Positions 1-8,160 of a stretch of DNA of 64,000 nucleotides are shown here, piece by piece. A program made the translations under genes and the position numbers. Within the stretch, counting starts at the first letter, position 1; every line of letters starts with the position of its first letter. The notes under the pieces are model-generated. The model had not been told where the DNA came from and ran no database searches. It worked only from the letters and a program-made list of their open reading frames with translations. Source of the DNA: Flavobacterium sp. LC2016-23 (GTDB taxonomy: Bacteria > Bacteroidota > Bacteroidia > Flavobacteriales > Flavobacteriaceae); assembly GCF_009674775.1 (NCBI RefSeq), contig NZ_WKKE01000018.1, positions 1 to 64,000 of the forward strand. Direction: 5' to 3'.

Positions 1-105
1 ACAGAGTTGCAAATAGCAAATCTGCAGTCATCCAATCAGGTCTTACTGGTAAAAGTTACTTTAGACAATGATCATACAACCACTAAGAAAATTATATTTC
101 AATAA
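1..105 (+). CDS. C-terminal end of a secreted protein with type IX sorting tail (5' partial)
   Basis: Reading frame 1 is open from the first base to a TAA at 103-105. The 34 residues end in ...LLVKVTLDNDHTTTKKIIFQ-like sequence. That pattern, a hydrophobic strand with LVKV, then a short polar turn, then TTKKIIFQ, is the usual end of a type A type IX secretion C-terminal domain in Flavobacterium, which directs export across the outer membrane. The catalytic or binding part lies outside the window, so the protein itself cannot be named. The stop is followed by a strong hairpin terminator, which supports this as a true gene end. Confidence 0.75.
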   Translation, partial: TELQIANLQSSNQVLLVKVTLDNDHTTTKKIIFQ

Positions 106-131
106 AACAGAAACAATTTGTTTAGTCCATA

Positions 132-163
132 AAAAAACCATTCGCCGCGGCGAATGGTTTTTT
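132..163. terminator. Bidirectional hairpin terminator
   Basis: A perfect palindrome ACCATTCGCCGCGGCGAATGGT is flanked by A-run and T-run, so it can end transcription from both sides. It sits between the convergent ends of the secreted-protein gene and the ketoacyl synthase gene. The core CATTCGC recurs in the terminator after atpC. Confidence 0.85.
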
Positions 164-194
164 TTATTCTTATGATTCAGCTTACAGAACTAAG

Positions 195-1361
195 CTACGC
201 TTTTTCAATCAGGATACTGACGGCATTACCTCCAAAACCTACTGCGTTAATCAATATTTTTTTTAATGGTTTTGTTTGCTTCTGCACTTCCGCAAAAGGG
301 ACATTAATAAAAGTATCATGCTGCATCATCAACAGCGCCAATTCTAAACTTAGTATTCCGGAAGCGCCAAAAGTGTGTCCGATTTTCCATTTATTGGTAG
401 TTAATAATGGAATTTTAGCCCCAAAAACTTTTTCGATAGCGCGTAATTCTGTCAAATCTCCTTTGATGGTTCCAGGGGCATGCATTACAATAACATCAAC
501 TTCCTCCGGGTTAGTCTGTTGCAGTGCCATTTTCATAGACTTCTGAAAACAATCGGCTTCTGCGGATATAGAAATGTTGTGTTCTAAAATTTCAGTAGCG
601 TAACCAACACCTGTCACATACGCTATAGCATTTTCTTTTTTTCCGACTTCCAGGCAACAAACAGCTGCTCCTTCCCCCAGGATCATGGTGTTTTGCGTCT
701 TTTCAAAATCAAAAGCAAGATTCGGCCAGGCTTGTTCATTCTGATCAATACGGGAATATATTTTTAGAGCTCTCATCTGAGCAATCGTAAAATCTGTCAA
801 AGGGGCTTCACTTCCACCCACCAAAAACTTATCTGCCATTCCGGACCGCAACCACGCAACGCCATTTAAAAGAGCGTGAAGCGCCGTCGAACAAGTAATC
901 GAGTGTGAAATTTCAGGGCCGACACTTTGTAAATCATGCGCAATCCAGGAAGAGATATTGCCTAATGTAGTTGTTGGAGAAGCTAAAGTTTGTGCTTTTC
1001 CGGTATCGATATATTCCTTGTAATGCTTTTCAAATAAATCGGTAGCACCACGGGAAGAACCAATATTTATTCCAAAGATATCCTCTTTATTCCAGCCGGC
1101 TTTTTCAACTGCTTTTCGTGAAGCCGTTAAAGCAAACAGAACAGAATTATCCAAAAACTTATATTTAATATCCGATTCGCGAACTGCCGTTACCATTTGA
1201 TCCGATTCAGTACCTAAAGCAGCTACAGACGTTTCCTGCTGATCTAAAAACTGCCTTGTAAAGCAATGTTGACCGTTAAGATAATTTTTCCAGACTTCCT
1301 CTTCGGTGTTCCCCAATGGAGAAATAGAAGAGAAGGCTGTTATTGCTATTTTTTTATTCAA
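195..1361 (-). CDS. Beta-ketoacyl synthase (FabF/KAS-like), biotin-linked
   Basis: This is a 388-residue thiolase-fold condensing enzyme. The Cys-His-His triad is complete: Cys157 in SITCSTALHA, His294 in MHAPGT (the usual EAHGTGT block) and His329 in KIGHTFGASG, with the terminal GFGG loop near the C-end. It should perform decarboxylating Claisen condensation on acyl-ACP. It is shorter than FabF (about 410) and the second block is divergent, so it is not the housekeeping KAS. It lies 129 bases downstream of bioA in the same direction, in the bioD-bioA unit. That context suggests, but does not prove, a part in making or elongating the pimeloyl chain. Gene ends at the shared terminator at 132-163. 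Confidence 0.85.
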   Translation of the reverse strand: MNKKIAITAFSSISPLGNTEEEVWKNYLNGQHCFTRQFLDQQETSVAALGTESDQMVTAVRESDIKYKFLDNSVLFALTASRKAVEKAGWNKEDIFGINIGSSRGATDLFEKHYKEYIDTGKAQTLASPTTTLGNISSWIAHDLQSVGPEISHSITCSTALHALLNGVAWLRSGMADKFLVGGSEAPLTDFTIAQMRALKIYSRIDQNEQAWPNLAFDFEKTQNTMILGEGAAVCCLEVGKKENAIAYVTGVGYATEILEHNISISAEADCFQKSMKMALQQTNPEEVDVIVMHAPGTIKGDLTELRAIEKVFGAKIPLLTTNKWKIGHTFGASGILSLELALLMMQHDTFINVPFAEVQKQTKPLKKILINAVGFGGNAVSILIEKA

Positions 1362-1490
1362 TGTTGTAAATTTTTAATCGCAAAGTTCGCGAAGTTTTGT
1401 GAAAGATGGCACACTGATGATACCGATAAAACTGATATAGCAGATTTTTTAATCCTGAATCCGAAAAATCGGGAAAATCTGTTGAAAATT
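1362..1490. repeat. Spacer with flavobacterial CGCAAAG/GCAGAT-word repeat
   Basis: The spacer between bioA and the ketoacyl synthase contains cgcaaagttcgcgaag and gatatagcagatttttt. Similar words recur in the spacers at 3428-3535, 5940-5985, 47771-48035 and 53575-53815. A short open frame through it is judged spurious. Confidence 0.55.
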
Positions 1491-2762
1491 TTAAACCATT
1501 TCAATCGCTTCTTCAATTGCAGCATACACTTTATGAAGCTGTTCATCGGTCATAATATAAGGAGGCAAAATGTAAACAATGTTTCCCACCGGCCTCAAAA
1601 CCACTCCTTTTTCTATAAAAAAATTATACAGTTTGGTACGCATGGAACCGTAATAACTTTCCTCAGCATCCGATTTTATTTCAACGGCAAAAATGACCCC
1701 AAGTGTTCTGGCCGTAATGAGTTTTGGATGATTTTCAATTTTTTTTTGGAACCTTAAATGACTTGCGTTTATGCGCTGAATGTTATTTTGCATTTCCGCT
1801 GTCTGCAATAAATCAATACTTGCTAAAGCTGCTGCACAACCCGTAGGATTTGCCGTAAAGGTATGGCCGTGAAATAATGCTTTGTTGATATCGTCATCGT
1901 AAAAAGCATCGAAAACATCCTGCGTAAAAGTCGTAATGGCCATTGGAATTGTTCCTCCGGTCAGGGCTTTCGACAAACAGATCATATCGGGTTGTTCAGC
2001 AACATAATCCATTGCGAAAGTTTTTCCGGTTTTACCGAAACCCGTCATGACTTCATCGGCAATAGTTAAAACTTTATTTTCTTTACAAATTTCGATTAAA
2101 GTTGCCAGTGCTTCAGGTTCATACATTACCATTCCGGCGGCTCCCTGTACTAGAGGTTCAAAAATAAACCCGGCGCAATTATGACTTTCGATCACTGTTT
2201 TCAAGGCTTTAAAACTCACTTCCTCCTGCCCTTTCACAGGAACCGGAATTCTGACTACGTCTATAAACATTCCCTGAAAAGCCTGCGTATAAAAAGAGAT
2301 TCCGCTTGCTGCCATTGCGGCAAAAGTATCTCCATGAAAAGCATTTTCGAAAGCAATTATTGTGGTTCTTTTTTCATTTTTATTGAAGAAATACTGCAAT
2401 GCCACTTTTATAGCTACTTCTACGGCCGTTGAACCGTTATCTGAAAAGAAAATTTTCTGCTGATTTTTGGGCAAGATTTCCATCAGTTTTTCGGCTACTT
2501 GTATAGCCGGTTCGTGTGTGAAACCTCCAAACAAAACATGCTCTAAGGTGGTCAATTGTTTGTAAATCGCATCGGCAATCATTTTATTACTATGCCCAAA
2601 CGGATTTACCCACCACGAGGCAATAGCGTCAATATATTCTTTATTGTTCTCATCCCAAAGCAAAGCGCCTTCTCCTCTTGTAATCGCAATTGGAGTTTGT
2701 GACGTTTTGTGTTGCGTGTATGGATGCCATAAATATTGGCTGTCTTTTTCTGATAAGGTCAT
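1491..2762 (-). CDS. bioA: Adenosylmethionine--8-amino-7-oxononanoate aminotransferase
   Basis: BioA makes 7,8-diaminopelargonate from 8-amino-7-oxononanoate, taking the amino group from S-adenosylmethionine, the third-last step of biotin synthesis. The 423-residue product is full length for the family. It opens with the BioA signature LWHPYTQ near residue 11, has SWWVNPFGHSN around residue 49, the cofactor Asp236 in IADEVMTGFGKTG, and the PLP lysine at Lys265 in CLSKALTGG. It follows bioD by 27 bases on the same strand and is expected to share its transcript. The start gives the normal N-terminus of the family. Confidence 0.96.
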   Translation of the reverse strand: MTLSEKDSQYLWHPYTQHKTSQTPIAITRGEGALLWDENNKEYIDAIASWWVNPFGHSNKMIADAIYKQLTTLEHVLFGGFTHEPAIQVAEKLMEILPKNQQKIFFSDNGSTAVEVAIKVALQYFFNKNEKRTTIIAFENAFHGDTFAAMAASGISFYTQAFQGMFIDVVRIPVPVKGQEEVSFKALKTVIESHNCAGFIFEPLVQGAAGMVMYEPEALATLIEICKENKVLTIADEVMTGFGKTGKTFAMDYVAEQPDMICLSKALTGGTIPMAITTFTQDVFDAFYDDDINKALFHGHTFTANPTGCAAALASIDLLQTAEMQNNIQRINASHLRFQKKIENHPKLITARTLGVIFAVEIKSDAEESYYGSMRTKLYNFFIEKGVVLRPVGNIVYILPPYIMTDEQLHKVYAAIEEAIEMV

Positions 2763-2789
2763 CTGATATACTATTGTAGATTTCTGATT

Positions 2790-3422
2790 TTAGATTTTGG
2801 ATTTCTCTAACGACAACAAATTATGTCGAAATAAATCGGCGTATTCCAGAATTACATTTTGATCGAAATAAGGTTCCTCATCGATTCTGCCAATGCATTT
2901 TATTCCGGTTTTATTTAAAATTAAATCCTCTGTAGATTTGTTCTCGCTTCCGCTGAAGATAATTCCTGAGACTTCAAAACCGCGGTTTTTAATTGCTTCC
3001 ACCGTTAACAAAGTATGATTGATGCTTCCTAAATAATGTCTTGAAACTACAATTACCTTATAATCCGGCTGAATCAGATCGATGATTAAATGTGTTTCAT
3101 TTAATGGAACAAAAATTCCACCGGCACCTTCAATTACCAGATGATTTTCCGTTTTTGGTTCTTTTATTTGTTTTAAATCGATTGTAATTCCGTCAATCTC
3201 TGCCGCCAGATGCGGACTTGCCGGTGTATTTAGTTGATAGGTATTTGGGTAAAATTGAGATTTTGAATTCGAAACCTGAGATTTTACTTTGTGACTATCC
3301 GAATTGTCTAAATCTCCCGCCTGAATCGGTTTCCAATAATCCGCTTCTAAAGCTTCAACTACTATTGCTGATGTTACTGTTTTACCAACATCTGTTGAAA
3401 TTCCTGTTATAAATATTTTCAT
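2790..3422 (-). CDS. bioD: Dethiobiotin synthetase
   Basis: BioD closes the ureido ring of dethiobiotin from diaminopelargonate, CO2 and ATP. The 210-residue protein has the P-loop GISTDVGKT at residues 7-15, the substrate lysine Lys31 in YWKPIQAG, and VIEGAGGIFVPL for the second metal/ATP region. It is first in a bioD-bioA-ketoacyl synthase unit on the minus strand. A promoter match lies about 110 bases upstream, beyond a repeat-containing leader. The family is P-loop GTPase-like and the assignment is unambiguous. Confidence 0.96.
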   Translation of the reverse strand: MKIFITGISTDVGKTVTSAIVVEALEADYWKPIQAGDLDNSDSHKVKSQVSNSKSQFYPNTYQLNTPASPHLAAEIDGITIDLKQIKEPKTENHLVIEGAGGIFVPLNETHLIIDLIQPDYKVIVVSRHYLGSINHTLLTVEAIKNRGFEVSGIIFSGSENKSTEDLILNKTGIKCIGRIDEEPYFDQNVILEYADLFRHNLLSLEKSKI

Positions 3423-3427
3423 AGATT

Positions 3428-3535
3428 CTAGTTTCCCGGAGATTCACAAAGAAAAACACAAGGAACACAAAGAATAAATTGTTTTGTGAATCTCTGCATC
3501 TTCTGTGCGAATCTCTGTGTAATATTCTCCGCAAA
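3428..3535. repeat. CGAATCTCTG-word spacer repeat with inverted parts
   Basis: The leader of bioD holds ggagattcacaaag at 3438-3451 and the inverted ttgtgaatctctg near 3484-3496, plus another gcgaatctctgtg copy. These are members of the same word family as 47771-48035. A 60-codon open frame here is a by-product of the repeat. Confidence 0.6.
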
Positions 3536-3564
3536 AATACCAATAAAAACAACAAACCCATCAA
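3532..3564 (-). promoter_or_regulatory. Promoter of bioD unit
   Basis: Read on the minus strand there is TTG (3562-3564), a 22-base spacer and TATTTTTG (3532-3539). This matches the flavobacterial TTG-N17-23-TAnnTTTG consensus. Transcription would begin near 3525 and give a leader of about 100 bases containing the repeat. Confidence 0.6.
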
Positions 3565-3583
3565 TTACGATGGGTTGTATTTA

Positions 3584-4198
3584 TTATTCCTCTTTTAATT
3601 CGTCAATAACGTCCTTGATTTCTCTGGCAAATTTGCCGTAAAACCTGTGAACCCACCATTCCAGCGAAACACCCATAAAAAGCATGACAAAAACTACAAT
3701 TGAAAAAACAATTATTAATTGAAAATTCGTAATCTCTGTTGCAAAAAAACCGGGAATCTCAGAAAATTTATAGTAGAAAAAACCAAATAAATAAAGGATT
3801 AGAAAAGGCGTTAAGGCAAATCCAAAGGTTTTATATAACTCCATATTAAGCCTGATATCAAAATACGTTTCATACAAATTGTCTTTTGTTTTAAGGGTCA
3901 CTGTATTAAGTCTTTTATAAAACAAGTAAAGCTTTACCAGGTAATAAATGCAAACGGCTACAAAAATGCTATACAGCAGGTAATATAAAGCAACCCCTTT
4001 TGCCGAAAAATCATATCCCATAGGAATAAACCCCATAAAAACAATTGATAGAATCTGGTAAATAAATTCGTTCTTCAGATTTTTTTTAATTTTATCCAAT
4101 GGCGTATTTGCCGATTGTATTTTTTCTAAATTATTCGGAAGAACGACATTTTCACCTTTTTCGTTATTCCATGCATTTTGTATATCGTTAAAATCCAT
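3584..4198 (-). CDS. Four-helix membrane protein paired with ECF sigma factor
   Basis: The 204-residue protein starts with a soluble stretch (MDFNDIQNAWNNEK, then a basic region to about residue 45). It has roughly four hydrophobic segments near residues 47-65, 70-95, 120-145 and 155-175, and an acidic C-terminus. I do not recognise a named domain. It overlaps the end of the ECF sigma gene by 11 bases, so the two are translationally coupled. Position and topology are those of a membrane anti-sigma factor or a sensor partner, but it lacks a zinc-binding HxxxCxxC motif. The anti-sigma role is inference only. Confidence 0.75.
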   Translation of the reverse strand: MDFNDIQNAWNNEKGENVVLPNNLEKIQSANTPLDKIKKNLKNEFIYQILSIVFMGFIPMGYDFSAKGVALYYLLYSIFVAVCIYYLVKLYLFYKRLNTVTLKTKDNLYETYFDIRLNMELYKTFGFALTPFLILYLFGFFYYKFSEIPGFFATEITNFQLIIVFSIVVFVMLFMGVSLEWWVHRFYGKFAREIKDVIDELKEE

Positions 4199-4685
4199 AT
4201 CCCTGATTTTTTATTATTTCTTTTAATTTTTCTTTTGCCCTGTTTAATTTCACTCTGGCATTTCCTTCACTAATCCCTAAATTATCCCCTATTTCTTTAT
4301 GAGAAAACCCTTCTAACTGATAGAAAATAATAGCTTTGTCAATTTTTCCTAATTTCTGAACTGCTTTATAAAAATGATCGATCTGACTTTCCTTAATATG
4401 GGAATCACCTTCATCATCCTTGATATTCTCTGAAGCAATTTCGTATTTGTCTACTTTCCGTTTTTCTTTTTTGAGGAATACGATCGCAGTATTTACTGCC
4501 ACACGGTACATCCAGGTTGAAAATTGGCTTTCGTTTCTAAAGGATTCATACGATTTCCAAAGCTGACAGACAATTTCCTGAAACAGATCCTGCTGATCAT
4601 CCTGATTATTCATGTACATCTTAGAAACTTTGTACAAGATTCCTTTATGACTTTCTATCCGGTTTAAAAATTCTTTCTCTTTCAA
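4188..4685 (-). CDS. RNA polymerase sigma factor, ECF (sigma-70) family
   Basis: The 165-residue protein has region 2 (DQQDLFQEIVCQLWKSYESF, then STWMYRVAVNTAI) and region 4 (EGFSHKEIGDNLGISEGNARVKLNRAKEKL), the standard ECF layout with no region 1 or 3. It should direct RNA polymerase to a small set of promoters. It lies 7 bases downstream of the TraB/GumN gene and overlaps the following membrane-protein gene by 11 bases. The four genes from 5801 down to 3584 therefore look like one unit. The inducing signal is not visible. Confidence 0.93.
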   Translation of the reverse strand: MKEKEFLNRIESHKGILYKVSKMYMNNQDDQQDLFQEIVCQLWKSYESFRNESQFSTWMYRVAVNTAIVFLKKEKRKVDKYEIASENIKDDEGDSHIKESQIDHFYKAVQKLGKIDKAIIFYQLEGFSHKEIGDNLGISEGNARVKLNRAKEKLKEIIKNQGYGF

Positions 4686-4692
4686 AATAGTG

Positions 4693-5556
4693 CTAATTCA
4701 TTACTGGTTTTACAGTATATCCTGCTTTTTTAAGTAAATTAATTATTCCTTCCTCACCAGCCAAATGTGCTGCTCCTACGGCCACAAACAGATTTCCCTT
4801 TTTCATCATTTCCGGCAAAAGTTCAACCCAATTCTGATTTCTTTCGTCAAGCATATATTTTCTGGCCTTGGCATTCATGATACTCTCAGAAGTTGTATTC
4901 TTATATAACTCTTCTAAATTTTCCTTTTTATAATTTGTAACCAGCATTTTTGTTTGCTCGACATCTGATTCTTCTAACATTGCGATCATTTCATCATCAG
5001 CGTAAGCCTTTCCAAAACTTTCAAATTGCGATTTAACCGTTTCGAGTCCTTCAACTTTCAGGCTTTTTTTCTTAGCGCTTTCAATAAACTCCATTTCGTA
5101 AAGTTTGAGATCATTACAGCCAAAAGATTTCATCGAAATTAAACTCATCACAGTCATTAAACTAAAAGCATCTACCTGCTGAACGGTCATTCCGGATGTC
5201 TTCTTTAAAATGGCATCTAATTTAGACAATTGTTCCGGATTTAATCTTTTACTTAAAGGTTCTTTGCCCATTGCCATTTGTTGCATATCGCTCATTTCCT
5301 TAGGATCAGAAAAATTAATTTCTAAAACTAATTTACTTGACGCATCAAATGCTTTCTTTGTTTTTTCAGATAGAAAATAATCCGGTCCGCAAATCATATG
5401 AATCGTTCCATACAAATAAGAAGGTTTTGTTAAGCCCTTCCCTGATACTTCCCACAAAAGTGAGTTTTCTAATTTTGGAGAAACTGTTTGGGCACTGATT
5501 GCACCATTAAAAACAAATAATACTACTGCTACTGCTAATTTGAATACATTTTTCAT
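4693..5556 (-). CDS. TraB/GumN family exported protein
   Basis: The 287-residue product begins with a signal peptide (hydrophobic residues 6-21, cleavage probably after ISA-Q). The body has the TraB/GumN features LLWEVSGKGLTKPSYLYGTIHM with the conserved GTIH, and the C-terminal block GNLFVAVGAAHLAGEEGIINLL with paired glycines and histidine. The fold is related to Tiki-type metalloproteases; in bacteria the function is poorly known. It would act in the periplasm or be lipidless in the envelope. It precedes the ECF sigma gene by 7 bases, which suggests it shares that regulatory circuit. Length is typical. Confidence 0.88.
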   Translation of the reverse strand: MKNVFKLAVAVVLFVFNGAISAQTVSPKLENSLLWEVSGKGLTKPSYLYGTIHMICGPDYFLSEKTKKAFDASSKLVLEINFSDPKEMSDMQQMAMGKEPLSKRLNPEQLSKLDAILKKTSGMTVQQVDAFSLMTVMSLISMKSFGCNDLKLYEMEFIESAKKKSLKVEGLETVKSQFESFGKAYADDEMIAMLEESDVEQTKMLVTNYKKENLEELYKNTTSESIMNAKARKYMLDERNQNWVELLPEMMKKGNLFVAVGAAHLAGEEGIINLLKKAGYTVKPVMN

Positions 5557-5606
5557 TTTGATTGATTGATTAAAGTTGATTGATTTAATGATTGAAAACT
5601 CCTCTT

Positions 5607-5801
5607 TTAATTACGTTTCTTATTTCGCTGCCATGACGCAACAGAAGCAATGCTTAAAAATGCCATCTGAACAAGAAATCCCAGATTAGGTTTGTCTAAT
5701 AAAAACTGATTTACTAAAGCATATCCAAATCCAGCCGAAGTAAGAATGACAAAAATAAAATTGAAGCTATTTTGTTTTGAGAAAGCGGATTGCGTTTTCA
5801 T
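5607..5801 (-). CDS. Small two-helix membrane protein
   Basis: The 64-residue product has two hydrophobic stretches (about residues 14-33 and 39-54) separated by a short loop with LLDKPNLG, and it ends in the basic tail WQRNKKRN. No family is recognised. It lies 50 bases upstream of the TraB/GumN gene in the same direction and is probably the first gene of the ECF unit. The charge pattern places both ends in the cytoplasm. It may have been missed by annotation pipelines because of its size. Confidence 0.6.
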   Translation of the reverse strand: MKTQSAFSKQNSFNFIFVILTSAGFGYALVNQFLLDKPNLGFLVQMAFLSIASVASWQRNKKRN

Positions 5802-6108
5802 AATGCTTTTAGTTATTTTGATTACGACTCGTAAGTAATTAAAGAACCAAAACGTTACAAAAAATTTTAAACTTTTTTTTTAAAGTGAGGAATATCAGCA
5901 CTTAAAGAACAAGTTATTTTAAAAACAAATTTCTAAATAGTTCACAGATGTAGCGGATCAAGCAGATTGTCACGGATATTTTATGTGTATACAAAAATAA
6001 ATAAAACAGGATGATTTAACAATTTGAATGTCGCCCTGAGCGAAGTCGAAGGCTGGCCTTTGGGAACGGGCTTCGATTTCGCTCAGGCTGACAACACTAT
6101 AAAAAGCC
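5802..6108. other. Gene-free spacer with inverted repeat
   Basis: No gene is seen in these 307 bases. It holds a GCGGATCAAGCAGAT-type word repeat at 5940-5985 and a long inverted repeat. The arms are 6031-6051 (tcgccctgagcgaagtcgaag) and 6071-6091, matching at 19 of 21 positions. The arm word CTGAGCGAAGTC also occurs at 47818-47829. The hairpin lies just past the end of bioF on the minus strand and may stop or protect that transcript. Confidence 0.6.
6031..6091. repeat. CCTGAGCGAAGTCGAAG inverted repeat
   Basis: Two arms of 21 bases with two mismatches are separated by 19 bases. The arm is a member of a word family common in Flavobacterium spacers. There is no T-run, so a classic terminator is not certain. 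Confidence 0.7.
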
Positions 6109-7245
6109 TTAATACACAAAATCTCTAAGTAATTCAAGAATCTGATTAATTTCTTCCTCCGAATTATAACTATGGATACAAAAACGAAGTCGTTCCTGTC
6201 CTTCCGGAACTGTTGGAGAGAGTATGGGTTTTACATCAAACCCTTTATCCTGTAATTGTCCGGCCAATTGCTTTACATTTTCATTTCCGGGAACAATTGC
6301 CGATTGGATCGCAGATTTGCTTCTGACAAACATGGGTTTTAAGCCAAGAATGTTTTTTTGCTGATTAAAAAAAACAATGTTCTGACGTAATTTTTCAATC
6401 GTTTCTTTTTCGGTTTCCAAATGCTGATAGGCAGTTAAAATGGTTGAAACGGAATGCGGAGATAATCCTGTGGTATAAATAAAGCTTCTGGCAAAGTTGA
6501 CCAGATATTGCTTCAGATCTGAACTTCCTAAAACGGCAGCGCCATGACAGCCCAAACCTTTTCCAAATGTCATAATACGTGCAAAAATGCGATTGTGCAA
6601 TTGCAGATACTGCATTAGTCCTTCGCCCCTATCACCAAAAACCCCTAAAGCATGTGCTTCATCCACAACCAGGAAACAGTTGTACTTTTCTGACAGCGCC
6701 ACCAGCTCTTCTAAATTCGGACTGTCGCCATCCATAGAAAAAACGGTTTCGGTGACAATATAGATAGTGGTATCCGGAAATTTCACAACAAGACGTTCCA
6801 GGTCTTCAAAATCATTGTGGTTAAATTTGTACGATTTGGCATTCGACAATACAATTCCGTCACGAATAGAAGCATGACTCAGTTCATCATAAAGTATAAC
6901 ATCATTTCTTTGCGGTACAGCGCTAAAAAAACCAACATTGGCATCGTAACCCGAATTAAAAATTAAAGCCGATTCTGAGCCATGAAAATCTGCAATAAAC
7001 AATTCGGCAATTTGATAAAGCGAATGATTACCTGAAATTAATCGCGAACCTGTTGCGCCATTCTGAATAATATCGTTTTCTATTAGATAATGATGAGCCT
7101 GCTTAAAAACAGATTCCGATTTCGAAAAGCCAATATAATCGTTAGAAGAAAAATCAACAAGATTGTTAAAACTTGGTAATTGTCTTAACGAATTATTCTG
7201 CTTTCTGTTTTCAAGTTTGTGAATAAGGTTTTCAGGTAATTTCAT
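6109..7245 (-). CDS. bioF: 8-amino-7-oxononanoate synthase
   Basis: BioF joins pimeloyl thioester and L-alanine with loss of CO2, the first step of the biotin ring pathway. The 378-residue alpha-oxoamine synthase has FSSNDYIGFS near residue 32, GATGSRLISGNH near 63, VDEAHALG with Asp195 against the PLP ring, and the PLP lysine Lys229 in MTFGKGLGCHG. It differs from KBL and serine palmitoyltransferase mainly by context, and bioA and bioD lie nearby on the same strand. It is separated from them by the ECF unit, so it is not in their transcript. A minus-strand box TAACTTTG lies at 7251-7258, very close to the start codon. Confidence 0.93.
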   Translation of the reverse strand: MKLPENLIHKLENRKQNNSLRQLPSFNNLVDFSSNDYIGFSKSESVFKQAHHYLIENDIIQNGATGSRLISGNHSLYQIAELFIADFHGSESALIFNSGYDANVGFFSAVPQRNDVILYDELSHASIRDGIVLSNAKSYKFNHNDFEDLERLVVKFPDTTIYIVTETVFSMDGDSPNLEELVALSEKYNCFLVVDEAHALGVFGDRGEGLMQYLQLHNRIFARIMTFGKGLGCHGAAVLGSSDLKQYLVNFARSFIYTTGLSPHSVSTILTAYQHLETEKETIEKLRQNIVFFNQQKNILGLKPMFVRSKSAIQSAIVPGNENVKQLAGQLQDKGFDVKPILSPTVPEGQERLRFCIHSYNSEEEINQILELLRDFVY

Positions 7246-7277
7246 AAAAGCAAAGTTATGAAATTAAAAAAGCAGAT

Positions 7278-7808
7278 TTATTTTAGTTTGTCTTTTTCAA
7301 TCCATTTAAAGTTTCCTTTTTCAGTTGCATCAAGAATATCGATATTTAGCTTAGTCGAAAGATCTAAACAAAACTGATATGCAGATTCTTTACTTTTAAA
7401 GCTGCACATCTTATAATGTCTGTTTTTCACATACCAGAGATTCGTAGCATATTCACCCCATTTATCCAGAAAAAAAGAAACATATTCAAACGTTGTTACC
7501 TTCGATTTTACATCATACGAGAATGGCCCAACCACATATCTAGTTATAATAATACTGTCAGTAACATTTATAATAATATCCTTTGTTGCAGAGAAAATCA
7601 ATCCATAACCAAAACAGAAACCACCCACGGAAACAAGTGAAGTCAGAAGCTTGATAAAAGTGACAACAGGAATACCTAAATAAACTACATAAATCACAAT
7701 TCCTAATAAATAGATAAAAACACCATAAAACACAGCTGCCAGTACTAATTCATACCAACTTCTTTTCTTTTGTGAAATTAAAATTTCAGACTTCTTATTA
7801 TTTTTCAT
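7278..7808 (-). CDS. Two-helix membrane protein, PH-like domain possible
   Basis: The 176-residue protein has a basic N-terminus, two strong hydrophobic segments (about residues 20-44 and 46-72) and a soluble C-terminal half. The latter has alternating beta strands (DIIINVTDSIIITRYVVGPFSYDVKSKVTTFEYV, read in parts), ending in a short helix. That layout is seen in bacterial PH-like membrane proteins, but I do not see a diagnostic motif. It begins just past the atpC terminator and is followed by bioF 32 bases downstream, so both may share a transcript. Function unknown. Confidence 0.6.
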   Translation of the reverse strand: MKNNKKSEILISQKKRSWYELVLAAVFYGVFIYLLGIVIYVVYLGIPVVTFIKLLTSLVSVGGFCFGYGLIFSATKDIIINVTDSIIITRYVVGPFSYDVKSKVTTFEYVSFFLDKWGEYATNLWYVKNRHYKMCSFKSKESAYQFCLDLSTKLNIDILDATEKGNFKWIEKDKLK

Positions 7809-7823
7809 TTTTCAAAAATAAAA

Positions 7824-7853
7824 AAAAGCCATTCGCTTTGGCGAATGGCTTTT
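7824..7853 (-). terminator. Terminator of atpD-atpC
   Basis: AGCCATTCGC and GCGAATGGCT pair perfectly around a TTTG loop. On the minus strand the stem is followed by a run of T. It lies 20 bases after the atpC stop. Confidence 0.85.
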
Positions 7854-7873
7854 AAAATTTATTTCAAATTATT

Positions 7874-8155
7874 TTAGTCTGCTAAAACAATTATCTTATT
7901 GTCTTTCATTTCGATAGTACCTGACACAATATCCAAAGTATAAGTCTGGTCATTTACTTTCGTGAATTTACCCGCTACTTCTTTAGAAAAACTGAAGCTC
8001 GGAGCCACAATTTTAATAGTTCCTTTTTCTAAAATAGAAACAATAGGAGCGTGATGATTCAATATTTGAAAGCTTCCATCAACTCCAGGCAATGTAACTG
8101 AAGTTACTTCTCCTGAAAATAATTTTGCTTCTGGTGATACTATTTCTAAAGTCAT
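7874..8155 (-). CDS. atpC: F1 ATP synthase epsilon subunit
   Basis: AtpC is the small rotor subunit that couples the gamma shaft to the c-ring and can inhibit ATP hydrolysis. The 93-residue protein contains the N-terminal beta-sandwich only (LEIVSPEAKLFSGEVTSVTLPGVDGSFQIL and NHHAPIVSILEKGTI in parts). The C-terminal helical hairpin of longer homologues is missing, which is normal in Bacteroidota. It follows atpD by 69 bases. As elsewhere in this phylum, atpDC stand apart from the remaining atp genes, which are not in the window. Confidence 0.94.
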   Translation of the reverse strand: MTLEIVSPEAKLFSGEVTSVTLPGVDGSFQILNHHAPIVSILEKGTIKIVAPSFSFSKEVAGKFTKVNDQTYTLDIVSGTIEMKDNKIIVLAD

Positions 8156-8160
8156 ATTTT

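Noticed and set aside
1358..1546. 62-codon frame between bioA and the ketoacyl synthase
   Set aside because: It crosses the repeat in the spacer and overlaps the bioA end with no coding signal.
3382..3564. 60-codon frame across the bioD leader
   Set aside because: It overlaps the bioD start and a spacer repeat. Translation is low complexity.
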